Part shown: in pieces, positions 36,059-44,349 of the stretch
Layout: each line of letters starts with the position of its first letter
Numbering within the stretch: the first letter of the stretch is position 1
Assembly: GCF_004745525.1 (NCBI RefSeq)
Contig: NZ_RKLY01000014.1
Coordinates: 1-64,000, forward strand
Length of the DNA: 64,000 nucleotides
Direction: 5' to 3'
Origin: Companilactobacillus suantsaicola
Lineage (GTDB): Bacteria > Bacillota > Bacilli > Lactobacillales > Lactobacillaceae
Made by a program: the position numbers and the translations under genes
The notes under the pieces: generated by a model
The model's input: the letters and a program-made list of their open reading frames with translations, nothing else
What the model was told of the DNA's origin: nothing
The model's database searches: none

Positions 36059-38092
36059 ATGGATAAATTTTTGTACGGTGGCGACTACAATCCTGAACAG
36101 TGGTTGGATCAGCCAGAGATTCTCAAACAAGATTTGGAATTGATGAAAAAAGCTAAGATCAATACCGTAACGCTAGGAACTTTCTCCTGGGCTTCAATTG
36201 AACCACGCGAAGGTGAGTATCACTTTGAATGGTTGGATAAAATTTTTGATGATATTTATCAAATGGGTGGTCACGTTATCTTGGCAACTCCAAGTGGCGG
36301 CCGTCCCCAGTGGATGAGTCAAAAATATTCTGAAGTCAATCAAGTGGATGAATACGGTCGTCGTCATACGCATGGATTCAGACAGAATCACTGTTATTCA
36401 TCACCGATTTACCGACAAGAAACTCAAAAAATCAATACCATATTAGCTAAGCGTTACGGTAAGCATCCAGCTCTTTTGATGTGGCATGTTTCAAATGAAT
36501 TTGGTGGTCAGTGTTTCTGTGACCTGTGCCAAGAAAACTGGCGTAAATGGCTACAAAATAAGTATCAGACTTTAGATAATTTGAATAAGGCTTGGTATTT
36601 AAGAGTTTGGAGTGGAATGTATAGCGATTGGAGTCAGGTGTTACCACCTAATCCTTTAGGGGAAACTAAAGTACACGGAATGGATTTGGATTGGAAACGT
36701 TTTGTGACCGCTATGACGATTGATTTTTATGAGTCTGAAGCTAAACCACTTCGAGAGATCACACCTGATATTCCCATCACGACTAATTTCATGGCCGAAG
36801 GACTCGACAAGGGTGATTACTATCCCATCACTGGCCTTGACTATAGTCAGTTTGCCAAACATGTCGATGTTGTCAGTTGGGACAGTTATCCGGCTTGGCA
36901 TAACGATTACGAAACGCTGGCTGAAACGGCTATGAAATCCGCTTATACGCATGATTGTTTCTATTCTTTGAAGCATAAACCGTTTTTGATTATGGAATCG
37001 ACACCAAGTTGTATTAATTCGCAACAGTACAACAAATCGAAGCGTCCGGGTATGAATATTTTGAGCAGTCTGCAACAGATTGCCCATGGTTCGGACAGTA
37101 CGCTCTATTTTCAAATCCGCCAGGCACAAGGTAATTCGGAGAAGTTTCATGGTGGCGTGATTGGACATGATGGTTCTAGCGAGAATCGAGTTTACCAAGA
37201 AGTAGCTCAATATGGTTCGAAACTTGAAAATATCGCAGAAATCAAAGGTGCAATTAAAAAGCCAAAAGTCGGAATTTACTATGATTGGGAGAGCAATTGG
37301 GCTTTCAACCGTGGTGGAGCCTTTGGTCGACCAACTCGTTTAGGAATCCAGACTTTACAAAAGCACTATTCGATTTTCTGGGGTCAAGATATTGCTTGTG
37401 AAATTATCAATGGTGAGGACGATTTCACAAAATATGATTTGATTATTGCACCAATCATGTATATGTACCGCGATGCCACCGTTACAAAGCTGGAAAAATT
37501 TGTTAAAGCTGGTGGTACGTTAGTGGGTAGTTACTTTACAGGTATGGCTGATGAATACGATCGAGTTATCTTGAACGGTCTACCAACTAAATTACGTGAA
37601 CTATTTGGAATTAACACTAAAGAAATTGATACCCTCTATCCCAAACAACATAATCATGTTGAATTTGGAGATAAAAGTTATGTAACTAAAGATTATAACC
37701 AAATAATTGATACCACTACCGCCAAGGTATTAGGTAAATATCAGGATGATTTTTATCAAGATACCCCAGCAGTAGTCAAAAATGAGTTTGGCCAAGGAAC
37801 TACTTACTATTTAGCAACTAGATTAGGACGGGATTTCTTGAAAGAATTTTATCGTCCAATAATTGACAAGTTGCAGCTAGCAAATGATTTTGTATTAGAT
37901 TCGAAGTATGAAGTTTCTTGCCAAGTCAGAATTAAAAATGGTGTTAGATATTATTTCCTGATGAATTTTTCTGAGGATCAACAAGTCATTCATACAAGAT
38001 GTGAAAGTACTAATGTTGAAGATGGATCGACTGTTGGGACAGAGATTCATTTGGAGAAGTATGGTTGTTTGGTTTTAAAGTTGAATGAATAG
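36059..38092 (+). CDS. GH42 beta-galactosidase
   Basis: Cytoplasmic beta-galactosidase of 677 residues. Acid/base Glu147 in HVSNEFGG and nucleophile Glu313 in MESTPS. The Cys residues in CFCDLCQ (about 151-157) form the zinc cluster found in many GH42 enzymes. KFLYGGDYNPEQW is the family N-terminus. The trimerisation domain (about 390-610) and a small C-terminal beta domain follow. As the last gene of the operon it suggests the imported sugar contains beta-linked galactose, for example galacto-oligosaccharides. Confidence 0.93.
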   Translation: MDKFLYGGDYNPEQWLDQPEILKQDLELMKKAKINTVTLGTFSWASIEPREGEYHFEWLDKIFDDIYQMGGHVILATPSGGRPQWMSQKYSEVNQVDEYGRRHTHGFRQNHCYSSPIYRQETQKINTILAKRYGKHPALLMWHVSNEFGGQCFCDLCQENWRKWLQNKYQTLDNLNKAWYLRVWSGMYSDWSQVLPPNPLGETKVHGMDLDWKRFVTAMTIDFYESEAKPLREITPDIPITTNFMAEGLDKGDYYPITGLDYSQFAKHVDVVSWDSYPAWHNDYETLAETAMKSAYTHDCFYSLKHKPFLIMESTPSCINSQQYNKSKRPGMNILSSLQQIAHGSDSTLYFQIRQAQGNSEKFHGGVIGHDGSSENRVYQEVAQYGSKLENIAEIKGAIKKPKVGIYYDWESNWAFNRGGAFGRPTRLGIQTLQKHYSIFWGQDIACEIINGEDDFTKYDLIIAPIMYMYRDATVTKLEKFVKAGGTLVGSYFTGMADEYDRVILNGLPTKLRELFGINTKEIDTLYPKQHNHVEFGDKSYVTKDYNQIIDTTTAKVLGKYQDDFYQDTPAVVKNEFGQGTTYYLATRLGRDFLKEFYRPIIDKLQLANDFVLDSKYEVSCQVRIKNGVRYYFLMNFSEDQQVIHTRCESTNVEDGSTVGTEIHLEKYGCLVLKLNE

Positions 38093-38093
38093 T

Positions 38094-38132
38094 AAAAATG
38101 GATGACTCCTTTTTTGGGGGGCATCCATTTTT
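38094..38132 (+). terminator. terminator of the galactoside operon
   Basis: AAAAATGGATG pairs with CATCCATTTTT, with an inner CTCC/GGGG stem. Confidence 0.87.
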
Positions 38133-38233
38133 ATAGTAAGTTTTTATCTTTTATCCAATATATCAATTTAGTAAAATATGTTTTACCATGTTAATACTTC
38201 AGATTCACTTTAATAAATTTGTAGGTCTGATAA

Positions 38234-38260
38234 AATTAATAATAATATAATGTTATATGA
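38234..38260 (+). promoter_or_regulatory. GntR operator-like site before gntR copy 1
   Basis: TATAATGTTAT (38246-38256) is identical to the right half of the palindromes at 39338 and 42720, including the -10 TATAAT; the left half is degenerate. This suggests autoregulation of the regulator gene. Confidence 0.5.
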
Positions 38261-38288
38261 ATATATCGAATAAATGGAGATAGCAATT

Positions 38289-38984
38289 ATGGTGGCACAA
38301 ATTTTATATCAGAAAGTTGCTGATGATATTAAGAAAAATATTTTATCAGGTACTTATGAAGTCGGAACATTAATACCAACTGAAAATGAATTAGAACAAA
38401 CCTATGAAGTTAGTAAGATCACCGTTCGTAAAGCTGTGGAATTATTAGTGGCCGAAGGATATTTGAAGAAAAAAAGTGGAATTGGAACGCGAGTTATTAG
38501 TAATAATCTATTTAACAAATTATCTAAAGCCCGATCATATTCTTCAATAGTTAACGAGCAAGGAGATTTAACAAGGAAAGTTTTGGAAGTTAAAAATTTG
38601 AATTCCAATGATACCCCACTTAAAAATGTTTTTAAAAATAGAAATATAACCTTTATCAGAAGATTGTATTCATTTGATAATAAGCCGTTTATTATTGTAA
38701 AACATTATTTGCCTAACATTAGTATTGATGAGGATGCGACAAAACTGGAATATCAGTCACTTTATAAATTCATGAAGGACAACGGTCAAGAACCATATAG
38801 TTTTAAGGACTCATTCAGTGCAGTAAATTTGGATAATGACGAGAAAGAAATTCTTCAAAAAGAAGATACATTAGCATTACAACGTATCAGAAGAGGATTT
38901 AATACTAATGGTGATTTAATTGAATATACTATTTCAACTTATGATAGTGAACAGTTACCATATGAAATTGAATATGAAGTTTAA
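38289..38984 (+). CDS. GntR/HutC regulator with UTRA domain, copy 1
   Basis: 231 residues: winged helix-turn-helix (1-70; PTENELEQTYEVSKITVRKA) and UTRA effector domain (about 90-231) that binds a sugar phosphate. GGAG nine bases upstream selects the ATG at 38289. The protein is closely similar over its full length to the one at 42009-42698; the recognition helices differ by few residues (KITVRKAVELLVAEGY against KITVRKAVDQLVAEGY). Three related palindromes in the neighbourhood are the likely binding sites of both. Confidence 0.87.
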   Translation: MVAQILYQKVADDIKKNILSGTYEVGTLIPTENELEQTYEVSKITVRKAVELLVAEGYLKKKSGIGTRVISNNLFNKLSKARSYSSIVNEQGDLTRKVLEVKNLNSNDTPLKNVFKNRNITFIRRLYSFDNKPFIIVKHYLPNISIDEDATKLEYQSLYKFMKDNGQEPYSFKDSFSAVNLDNDEKEILQKEDTLALQRIRRGFNTNGDLIEYTISTYDSEQLPYEIEYEV

Positions 38985-38989
38985 AATGA

Positions 38990-39020
38990 GATTCCCAAGG
39001 AAAGGGAACCTTATTTTTTT
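38990..39020 (+). terminator. terminator after gntR copy 1
   Basis: AGATTCCC pairs with GGGAACCT, followed by TATTTTTTTA; it ends in the stop region of the convergent small gene. Confidence 0.65.
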
Positions 39021-39265
39021 ATTTCATGGAAAAAACTTACCTTTCTAAATTTATACATAATCAATAAAGCTCCCAGAATGGTCACAGCTGGGATAATAAA
39101 ATTTCTAATCCACAATTGAGAAGTTAATAAAGTTATAATTAATATACTAATAAACGAAAATACGATTGTTTTGAAAGTTGACAATTTATAAATCCAATTA
39201 GGTAGAATGTGCTTTTCTACCAATAAGACACAGAGTACGAAATAGGCAAAAATGAGAATAATCAT
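39011..39265 (-). CDS. small membrane protein, PTS-linked family, copy 1
   Basis: 84 residues with three predicted hydrophobic segments (about 1-16, 29-48, 52-70). I place the start at the ATG at 39265 because GGGGG lies eight bases upstream; the longer reading frame adds 15 residues without such a site. It aligns with the product of 44083-44349: both begin MII, then V.K...P....KL...K...FS after the first helix, then two more helices. It is divergent from the PTS gene at 39402 and shares the palindromic operator between them. Function unknown. Confidence 0.65.
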   Translation of the reverse strand: MIILIFAYFVLCVLLVEKHILPNWIYKLSTFKTIVFSFISILIITLLTSQLWIRNFIIPAVTILGALLIMYKFRKVSFFHEIKK

Positions 39266-39324
39266 GGCCATAACCCCCAACGAGTTTAATATTATATGCA
39301 AAGCATACACTAAAAAATGATAAA

Positions 39325-39361
39325 AGGAAACGTTTACATCATAATATTATAATGTTATGAT
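39325..39361. promoter_or_regulatory. cre-like box joined to palindromic operator/-10, copy 1
   Basis: AGGAAACGTTTACA (39325-39338) has one mismatch to the cre consensus. It runs into a 24-bp palindrome (39338-39361; half-sites ATCATAATATTA and TAATGTTATGAT, one mismatch). The centre ATTATAAT supplies TATAAT on both strands, so the site may be a bidirectional promoter for the PTS gene and the small membrane protein gene. Confidence 0.65.
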
Positions 39362-39401
39362 GAAACCGGATTAAATATAAAAAATTGAGGGGGTATTTGA
39401 C

Positions 39402-40739
39402 GTGAATACAGTTCTGACTTTTTTGGAAAAGCATTTTATGCCAGTTGCCAATAAAATTGGTAGTCAACGTCATTTATTAGCTATTCGTAATGGATTAATT
39501 TCGATTATGCCATTAACGATTGTCGGTTCTATTTTTGCAATTTTTCTAAATATTCCAATTAGTGGTTATGACGAACTTATCGCACCAATTCGTCCGGCCT
39601 TGGATATTCCGTTTCGATTTACTATTGGGGTAATGGGACTTTATGCGGCATTTGCGGTTGCTCATTATCTCGGATCTTCTTATAAGGTGGATCCGTTAAG
39701 TGCTGGATTATTAGGAACACTAGGTTATTTGATTAGTGTCGTTAATCCAATTCAATTGACAAAAGATGTTGGTGGAATGTCTGCCGGTAGATATATGTCG
39801 ATTGGAGATATTAGTTCTACTAGTTTATTTGGCGCTATTGTTGCTGCTTTGATTTCGGTTGAAATTTATCGATTCTTTATTCAACATAAAATTACGATAA
39901 AGTTGCCTGATTCTGTACCACCTGCTGTTTTGAAATCATTTGAAGCCTTAATTCCGGCTTTTGTAATCATGGTTTTGTTCTGGGGATTACGTTATGGATT
40001 AAAATTCGACATTAACAGTGCTATTACTGCACTAGTTCTACCACTGAAAAGTTTACTAGTAGGTAACAGTTTAATTGGTGGTTTGATTACCATTTTCTTG
40101 ATTCAACTATTTTGGTCATTTGGTATTCATGGTGAAAACGTTTTAGGACCAATTTTGAGACCAATGTGGGATGCTGCTATTTTGGAAAATATGGATGTAT
40201 TCGCCAAAACTGGTAACGCACATAATTTGCCAAACCTATTTACGGAACAATTTTTCCAATGGTTTGTTCAAGTCGGAGGTTCAGGTACTACGATTGCTTT
40301 AGCAATTTTGTTCTTAACTTCCCGTTCAAAATTTGTTAAACAAATGGGTGGATTAACTATTGTTCCTGGTGTTTTCAATATTTCTGAACCATTAGTATTT
40401 GGAACACCAATCGTTATGAATCCAATTTTAATAATTCCATTTATTGTTGCACCAATGGTCTTAACGATTGTTTCATATATTGCTACAGCAACTGGCTTAG
40501 TTCCAATGATGATGGCCAAACTTCCATTTACTTTATTTGGCCCATTAGGAGCTTTGTTGAGTACAAACTGGAGTATTCCAGCTGCTATTTTAAACGTGGT
40601 TAATATTTTAATTGCACTAGTAATTTACTATCCATTCTTCAAAATTTTTGAAAAGCAACAATTGGCTAATGAAGCTAAAGAATTAGAAGAAGAAGCTCAA
40701 AAACAAGAAAATGATGGTGTTGTTGGTGTAGAAAACTAA
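39402..40739 (+). CDS. PTS IIC, lactose/cellobiose family, cassette copy 1
   Basis: Permease of 445 residues, about ten membrane segments. NRIGSQRHLLAIRNGLISIMPLTIVGS-like N-terminus, WSFGIHGENVLGPILRPMWD and FNISEPLVFGTPIVMNP are conserved with the copy at 42774-44063. It ends in a charged tail rich in Glu, Ala and Lys. No IIA or IIB lies nearby. GAGG GGG-type site precedes the GTG-near ATG. The substrate is unknown; the matching copy sits with amino-sugar genes. Confidence 0.9.
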   Translation: MNTVLTFLEKHFMPVANKIGSQRHLLAIRNGLISIMPLTIVGSIFAIFLNIPISGYDELIAPIRPALDIPFRFTIGVMGLYAAFAVAHYLGSSYKVDPLSAGLLGTLGYLISVVNPIQLTKDVGGMSAGRYMSIGDISSTSLFGAIVAALISVEIYRFFIQHKITIKLPDSVPPAVLKSFEALIPAFVIMVLFWGLRYGLKFDINSAITALVLPLKSLLVGNSLIGGLITIFLIQLFWSFGIHGENVLGPILRPMWDAAILENMDVFAKTGNAHNLPNLFTEQFFQWFVQVGGSGTTIALAILFLTSRSKFVKQMGGLTIVPGVFNISEPLVFGTPIVMNPILIIPFIVAPMVLTIVSYIATATGLVPMMMAKLPFTLFGPLGALLSTNWSIPAAILNVVNILIALVIYYPFFKIFEKQQLANEAKELEEEAQKQENDGVVGVEN

Positions 40740-40756
40740 ACTTCGAGGATGAAAAT

Positions 40757-41947
40757 ATGTCAGTTTATCGGATAGTTAAGTCTGCTGAAGAATCAGATTT
40801 TTATAATTTAACTCTATATGCTTTTAATCGTACAGATACAGTTCAAAGACAAAAGTTTTTTCAAAAGTTATTCGAAAATAGTTATGCCTATGGAGCATTT
40901 GATCAAGACCACATTCAAAGTGGATTCTTGAGTATTCCCTTTTCGTCACAACTAGGAATTGATAAATTCAAAACCTGTGGAATTAGTTATGTTAGTAGTC
41001 TGCCTGAAAGTTCAGGAAAAGGTCATATAACAAAATTAATGGGAAAAATGTTTGAAGATATGGACGATGAAGGGTTTGATGTCTCTTATTTGGCACCTTT
41101 CTCATTTCCTTTTTATCGTCGTTTTGGCTATGAAGAGGTCTTTGATCGAACCTCTTATCATGTTCAAAACATTGACTTACCAAAGTTCAAAATGCCAGAA
41201 CACATAGTAAGTCCTGAACTAAGAATAAAAAGGTATCCATTGAGTGAAGGACTGCAGTATATAAAATCTTTTCATAACGCCCATCCCTTTAGTCAAAATG
41301 GAGGGATTTTGAGAAATAATTGGTGGAGTGAATACCTAGTCTTGAAACACGCTTGGGAAATAGCTATTTGCTTCAAGAATGAACGTATCTGTGGGTATGT
41401 GATTTTTACTAGGAATAAAAATACTAACTTTTTAGTCAACGAGTTATTTTACGATTCAAATCCAGCACTTTTTAAACTACTTTCCTTTATTGGGCAATAT
41501 CGAACGGCATATAAATTTTTCGATTACGTTTCAGGTAATCCACAACCAAAAATGGATATTTTTCCAGATCCTCATGAGAAGAAGACTCTAACCGTTTCTA
41601 TTAAGCCGTATATGATGGCTAGAATAATCAATCTGCAAAGATTTTTGAGTAATTATCATGTATCAAAAGATATCAATGATCAATTTTCAATAAAAGTTGT
41701 TGATCAGTTTATTGAGAAAAATGATAAAGTTTGGGAAATTGAAATAAAGAATGGAACCATTTCAATTAATCAAAGTTCTAAGACCAATTATGATTGCGTG
41801 ATTTCTATTCAACGTCTAACACAAATTTTGTTTGGCTACAAAAAATCATCAGAAATTTTTGATTGGGATTTGAATGAGAATGCAATTAATCATTTAAGTA
41901 AATTAAGTAAAAATAATTTAGTTCCCATGCTTTGGGACTATTTTTAA
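40757..41947 (+). CDS. Eis-type GNAT acetyltransferase
   Basis: 396 residues. Residues about 1-150 form a GNAT domain with the acetyl-CoA motif SSLPESSGKGHITKLMGKM, residues about 150-290 a second GNAT-like domain, and the C-terminal 100 residues an SCP2-like domain. This is the arrangement of Eis (enhanced intracellular survival) proteins, with a C-terminal carboxylate at DYF as in Eis. Such enzymes acetylate amines, including aminoglycosides and peptides. It is 17 bases after a PTS IIC gene (GAGG before ATG), so it is probably co-transcribed; an amino-sugar substrate is conceivable but unproven. Confidence 0.82.
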   Translation: MSVYRIVKSAEESDFYNLTLYAFNRTDTVQRQKFFQKLFENSYAYGAFDQDHIQSGFLSIPFSSQLGIDKFKTCGISYVSSLPESSGKGHITKLMGKMFEDMDDEGFDVSYLAPFSFPFYRRFGYEEVFDRTSYHVQNIDLPKFKMPEHIVSPELRIKRYPLSEGLQYIKSFHNAHPFSQNGGILRNNWWSEYLVLKHAWEIAICFKNERICGYVIFTRNKNTNFLVNELFYDSNPALFKLLSFIGQYRTAYKFFDYVSGNPQPKMDIFPDPHEKKTLTVSIKPYMMARIINLQRFLSNYHVSKDINDQFSIKVVDQFIEKNDKVWEIEIKNGTISINQSSKTNYDCVISIQRLTQILFGYKKSSEIFDWDLNENAINHLSKLSKNNLVPMLWDYF

Positions 41948-41948
41948 A

Positions 41949-41991
41949 AAATTTCCGAAAAAGGTTATCAAAGCTTTTTTCGGTTTTTTTA
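41949..41991 (+). terminator. terminator after the acetyltransferase gene
   Basis: CCGAAAAAG pairs with CTTTTTTCGG across GTTATCAAAG, followed by TTTTTTT. Confidence 0.82.
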
Positions 41992-42008
41992 ACTAGAGAG
42001 GTGTAAAC

Positions 42009-42698
42009 ATGGCACAAATTTTATATCAAAAGGTAGCTGATGATATCAAAAGGAATATCTTATCCGGATTTTATGAAGTGGGAAACTTGATGCCGACGGA
42101 ACACGATTTGGAAGAAAAATACGGTGTTAGTAAAATTACGGTTCGAAAGGCAGTCGATCAACTAGTTGCAGAGGGGTATATTGCTAAAAAAAGTGGTATC
42201 GGAACTAGAGTAATTAGTAACGACTTATTTAATAAACTTTCAAAGGCTAAATCGTATTCGTCGATTGTGAACGATAAAGGGAAGCTGACAAAAGAAGTAC
42301 TGGAAATAAAATATATGGGTTTGAAGGACACACCGATAAATCAGACCCTAGTAGAGCCGATTCTATATATCAAGCGTATTTATCTTTTAGACGGTAAACC
42401 TTTTATCGTTGTTAATCATTACATTCCTAATGTAATGATTAACATTCAAAAAAGTGAACTTCAGAATAAATCACTATATAAATTTCTAAAAGATAATGGA
42501 AAAAACATAAATAGTTTTAAGGATGAATTTACAGCTGTTAATTTGGATGAAACCGAAAAGCAACTTTTAAATAAAAAAGATACTTTGGCTTTAAAGCGAA
42601 TTCGTAGGGGCTTTGACAAAAAAGGTGAATTAATTGAATATACAGAATCCATATATGACAGTAGTAAAATGCCGTATGAAATCGAATATGAAATTTAA
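42009..42698 (+). CDS. GntR/HutC regulator with UTRA domain, copy 2
   Basis: 229 residues, same architecture as copy 1: winged helix-turn-helix (1-68) and UTRA domain. The proteins share the N-terminus AQILYQKVADDIK and the C-terminus YEIEYE. GAGAGG precedes the ATG. It heads the gene cluster 42.0-49.4 kb; its probable operator is the palindrome at 42720-42743 directly behind it, before the PTS gene. Confidence 0.87.
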   Translation: MAQILYQKVADDIKRNILSGFYEVGNLMPTEHDLEEKYGVSKITVRKAVDQLVAEGYIAKKSGIGTRVISNDLFNKLSKAKSYSSIVNDKGKLTKEVLEIKYMGLKDTPINQTLVEPILYIKRIYLLDGKPFIVVNHYIPNVMINIQKSELQNKSLYKFLKDNGKNINSFKDEFTAVNLDETEKQLLNKKDTLALKRIRRGFDKKGELIEYTESIYDSSKMPYEIEYEI

Positions 42699-42706
42699 TA
42701 TTTTTA

Positions 42707-42743
42707 TTTAACCGTTTACATCATAACATTATAATGTTATGAT
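42707..42743 (+). promoter_or_regulatory. cre-like box joined to palindromic operator/-10, copy 2
   Basis: TTTAACCGTTTACA (42707-42720) has one mismatch to the cre consensus and runs into a perfect 24-bp palindrome (42720-42743; half-sites ATCATAACATTA and TAATGTTATGAT). TATAAT in the centre (42730-42735) can be the -10 box with TTTAAC (42707-42712) as -35 at 17 bp. Repressor binding would block the -10 box directly. Confidence 0.7.
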
Positions 42744-42773
42744 TTTATCGAAAAGAAAGAAGGGATTAGAAAT

Positions 42774-44063
42774 ATGGATAACTTGGTAACGTTTTTAAAT
42801 GCAAAGATTTTACCATTTGCCAATAAAATGGGAAACCAAAGGCATATGACGGCTATTAGAAAGGGAATTATTTCAACCTTACCATTGACGATTGTGGGTT
42901 CATTTTTCACATTGATCAATAATATTCCGATTGATTCCGTTGCTAATGCTCTTGCCCCTTATAAAGAAATATTAGATATACCTTTTAGATATACAGTTGG
43001 TATTTTGGCTTTATACGCAACTTTTGGGATTGCTTCATCACTAGCTGAAAGTTATAAACTTGATAAATTAACTAATGGTGTTTTAGCAGTTTTATCATTT
43101 TTAGTTTCAACCGCTACACCGATTCACGTTTTAGAAAATGTTAAAGGCGTCATTGATGCCGGTAGATATATAAATATCGCTAACTTGAGTGCTTCATCAC
43201 TATTTGCTTCGATTGTTACTGGACTCTTGACCGTTGAGATTTATAGGTTCTTCAAAGAAAAGAATATTACGATCAAAATGCCTGATGGAGTTCCACCAGA
43301 AGTTTCCAATTCATTTGTGGCTTTGATTCCAGCGGCTTTCATCTTGATTTTCTTCTGGTTACTTCGTAACGTTTTAGGTTTCAACATTGCAACATTTTTA
43401 AGTATGATTTTGATGCCATTGAAGGGTGTCTTAGTTGGTAACAGCTTGTTCGGTGGATTACTAACAATCTTCTTAATTACTGGTTTTTGGACATTAGGTA
43501 TTCACGGTGCTGCTATCATGGATCCAATCATCAGACCTTTCTGGGAAATGTCCATCGCTCAAAATATGAGTGAATTCGCAGCTGGTACTAGTGCAAATCA
43601 TCTTTCTACAATCTTTACAGAACAATTCTTACAATGGTTCATTTGGATCGGTGGTGCCGGTGGTACGTTGGCATTAGTAACTTTGTTCTTGTTCTCCAAA
43701 TCAGCTTACTTAAAAGATTTAGGAAAGCTTTCCTTCCTACCAGGACTATTCAATATTAATGAACCAGTTGTTTTCGGTGCTCCAATCGTTATGAATCCAA
43801 TTTTAGGTATTCCATTTATCGTTGGACCACTTGTTACTGGTACTTTATCTTATATTTTGACAATCACTGGAGTAGTTCCAATGATGATGATGAGATTACC
43901 ATTTACGGTTCCAGGACCAATTGGTGCTTTGATGAGTACTAACTGGAGTATCCCAGCATTTATCTTAACTTGTGTGAACTTCATAATTGATTTAGCAATT
44001 TACTATCCATTCTTCAAGGTTTTTGAAAAGCAACAACTAGCAAAAGAAAATAATAATAAATAA
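42774..44063 (+). CDS. PTS IIC, lactose/cellobiose family, cassette copy 2
   Basis: Permease of 429 residues, closely related to 39402-40739 (shared N-terminal FANKMGNQRHMTAIRKGI, FRYTVGILALYATF, TEQFLQWF, FNINEPVVFGAPIVMNP and the C-terminal YYPFFKVFEKQQLA). No IIA or IIB partner is encoded in the window. It is followed after 19 bases by the small membrane protein gene and then the GH170 gene, so its substrate is probably the sugar cleaved by that enzyme. Confidence 0.9.
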   Translation: MDNLVTFLNAKILPFANKMGNQRHMTAIRKGIISTLPLTIVGSFFTLINNIPIDSVANALAPYKEILDIPFRYTVGILALYATFGIASSLAESYKLDKLTNGVLAVLSFLVSTATPIHVLENVKGVIDAGRYINIANLSASSLFASIVTGLLTVEIYRFFKEKNITIKMPDGVPPEVSNSFVALIPAAFILIFFWLLRNVLGFNIATFLSMILMPLKGVLVGNSLFGGLLTIFLITGFWTLGIHGAAIMDPIIRPFWEMSIAQNMSEFAAGTSANHLSTIFTEQFLQWFIWIGGAGGTLALVTLFLFSKSAYLKDLGKLSFLPGLFNINEPVVFGAPIVMNPILGIPFIVGPLVTGTLSYILTITGVVPMMMMRLPFTVPGPIGALMSTNWSIPAFILTCVNFIIDLAIYYPFFKVFEKQQLAKENNNK

Positions 44064-44082
44064 GTGATTTGAGGGTGATTAT

Positions 44083-44349
44083 ATGATAATTTTTCTACTA
44101 ATTTTAGTTTTCTTCTTAGGTTCAGAAATTTCAGTTCAAAAAGGTCTCTATCCTAAGTTTTTAAAAAAATTAACAGCTGGAAAATTAATTATGTTCTCCC
44201 TAGGCACATTATTAGGATTGGCAGCAATTAGTTTCTTCATTAAAGATGCTGTAATTCTATTACTTTTAGGAACAATTTATTTCTCAGTTATCATTTCAAA
44301 TCATTACATGAACGGATTTTCTAAAATGGAAAGAGGTAGAAAAATATGA
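44083..44349 (+). CDS. small membrane protein, PTS-linked family, copy 2
   Basis: 88 residues, three predicted membrane segments (about 1-15, 33-52, 54-72) and a basic C-terminus (MERGRKI). GAGGG precedes the ATG, and the stop overlaps the next start as ATGA, so translation is coupled to the GH170 gene. It resembles the protein encoded at 39011-39265, which is likewise beside a PTS IIC gene. A role as a small accessory subunit of the permease is an inference from this repeated association. Confidence 0.7.
   Translation: MIIFLLILVFFLGSEISVQKGLYPKFLKKLTAGKLIMFSLGTLLGLAAISFFIKDAVILLLLGTIYFSVIISNHYMNGFSKMERGRKI

Noticed and set aside
36656-37210. 184-residue reading frame on the minus strand
   Set aside because: It lies wholly inside the GH42 gene, antisense to conserved coding sequence, without a ribosome binding site or recognisable protein family.
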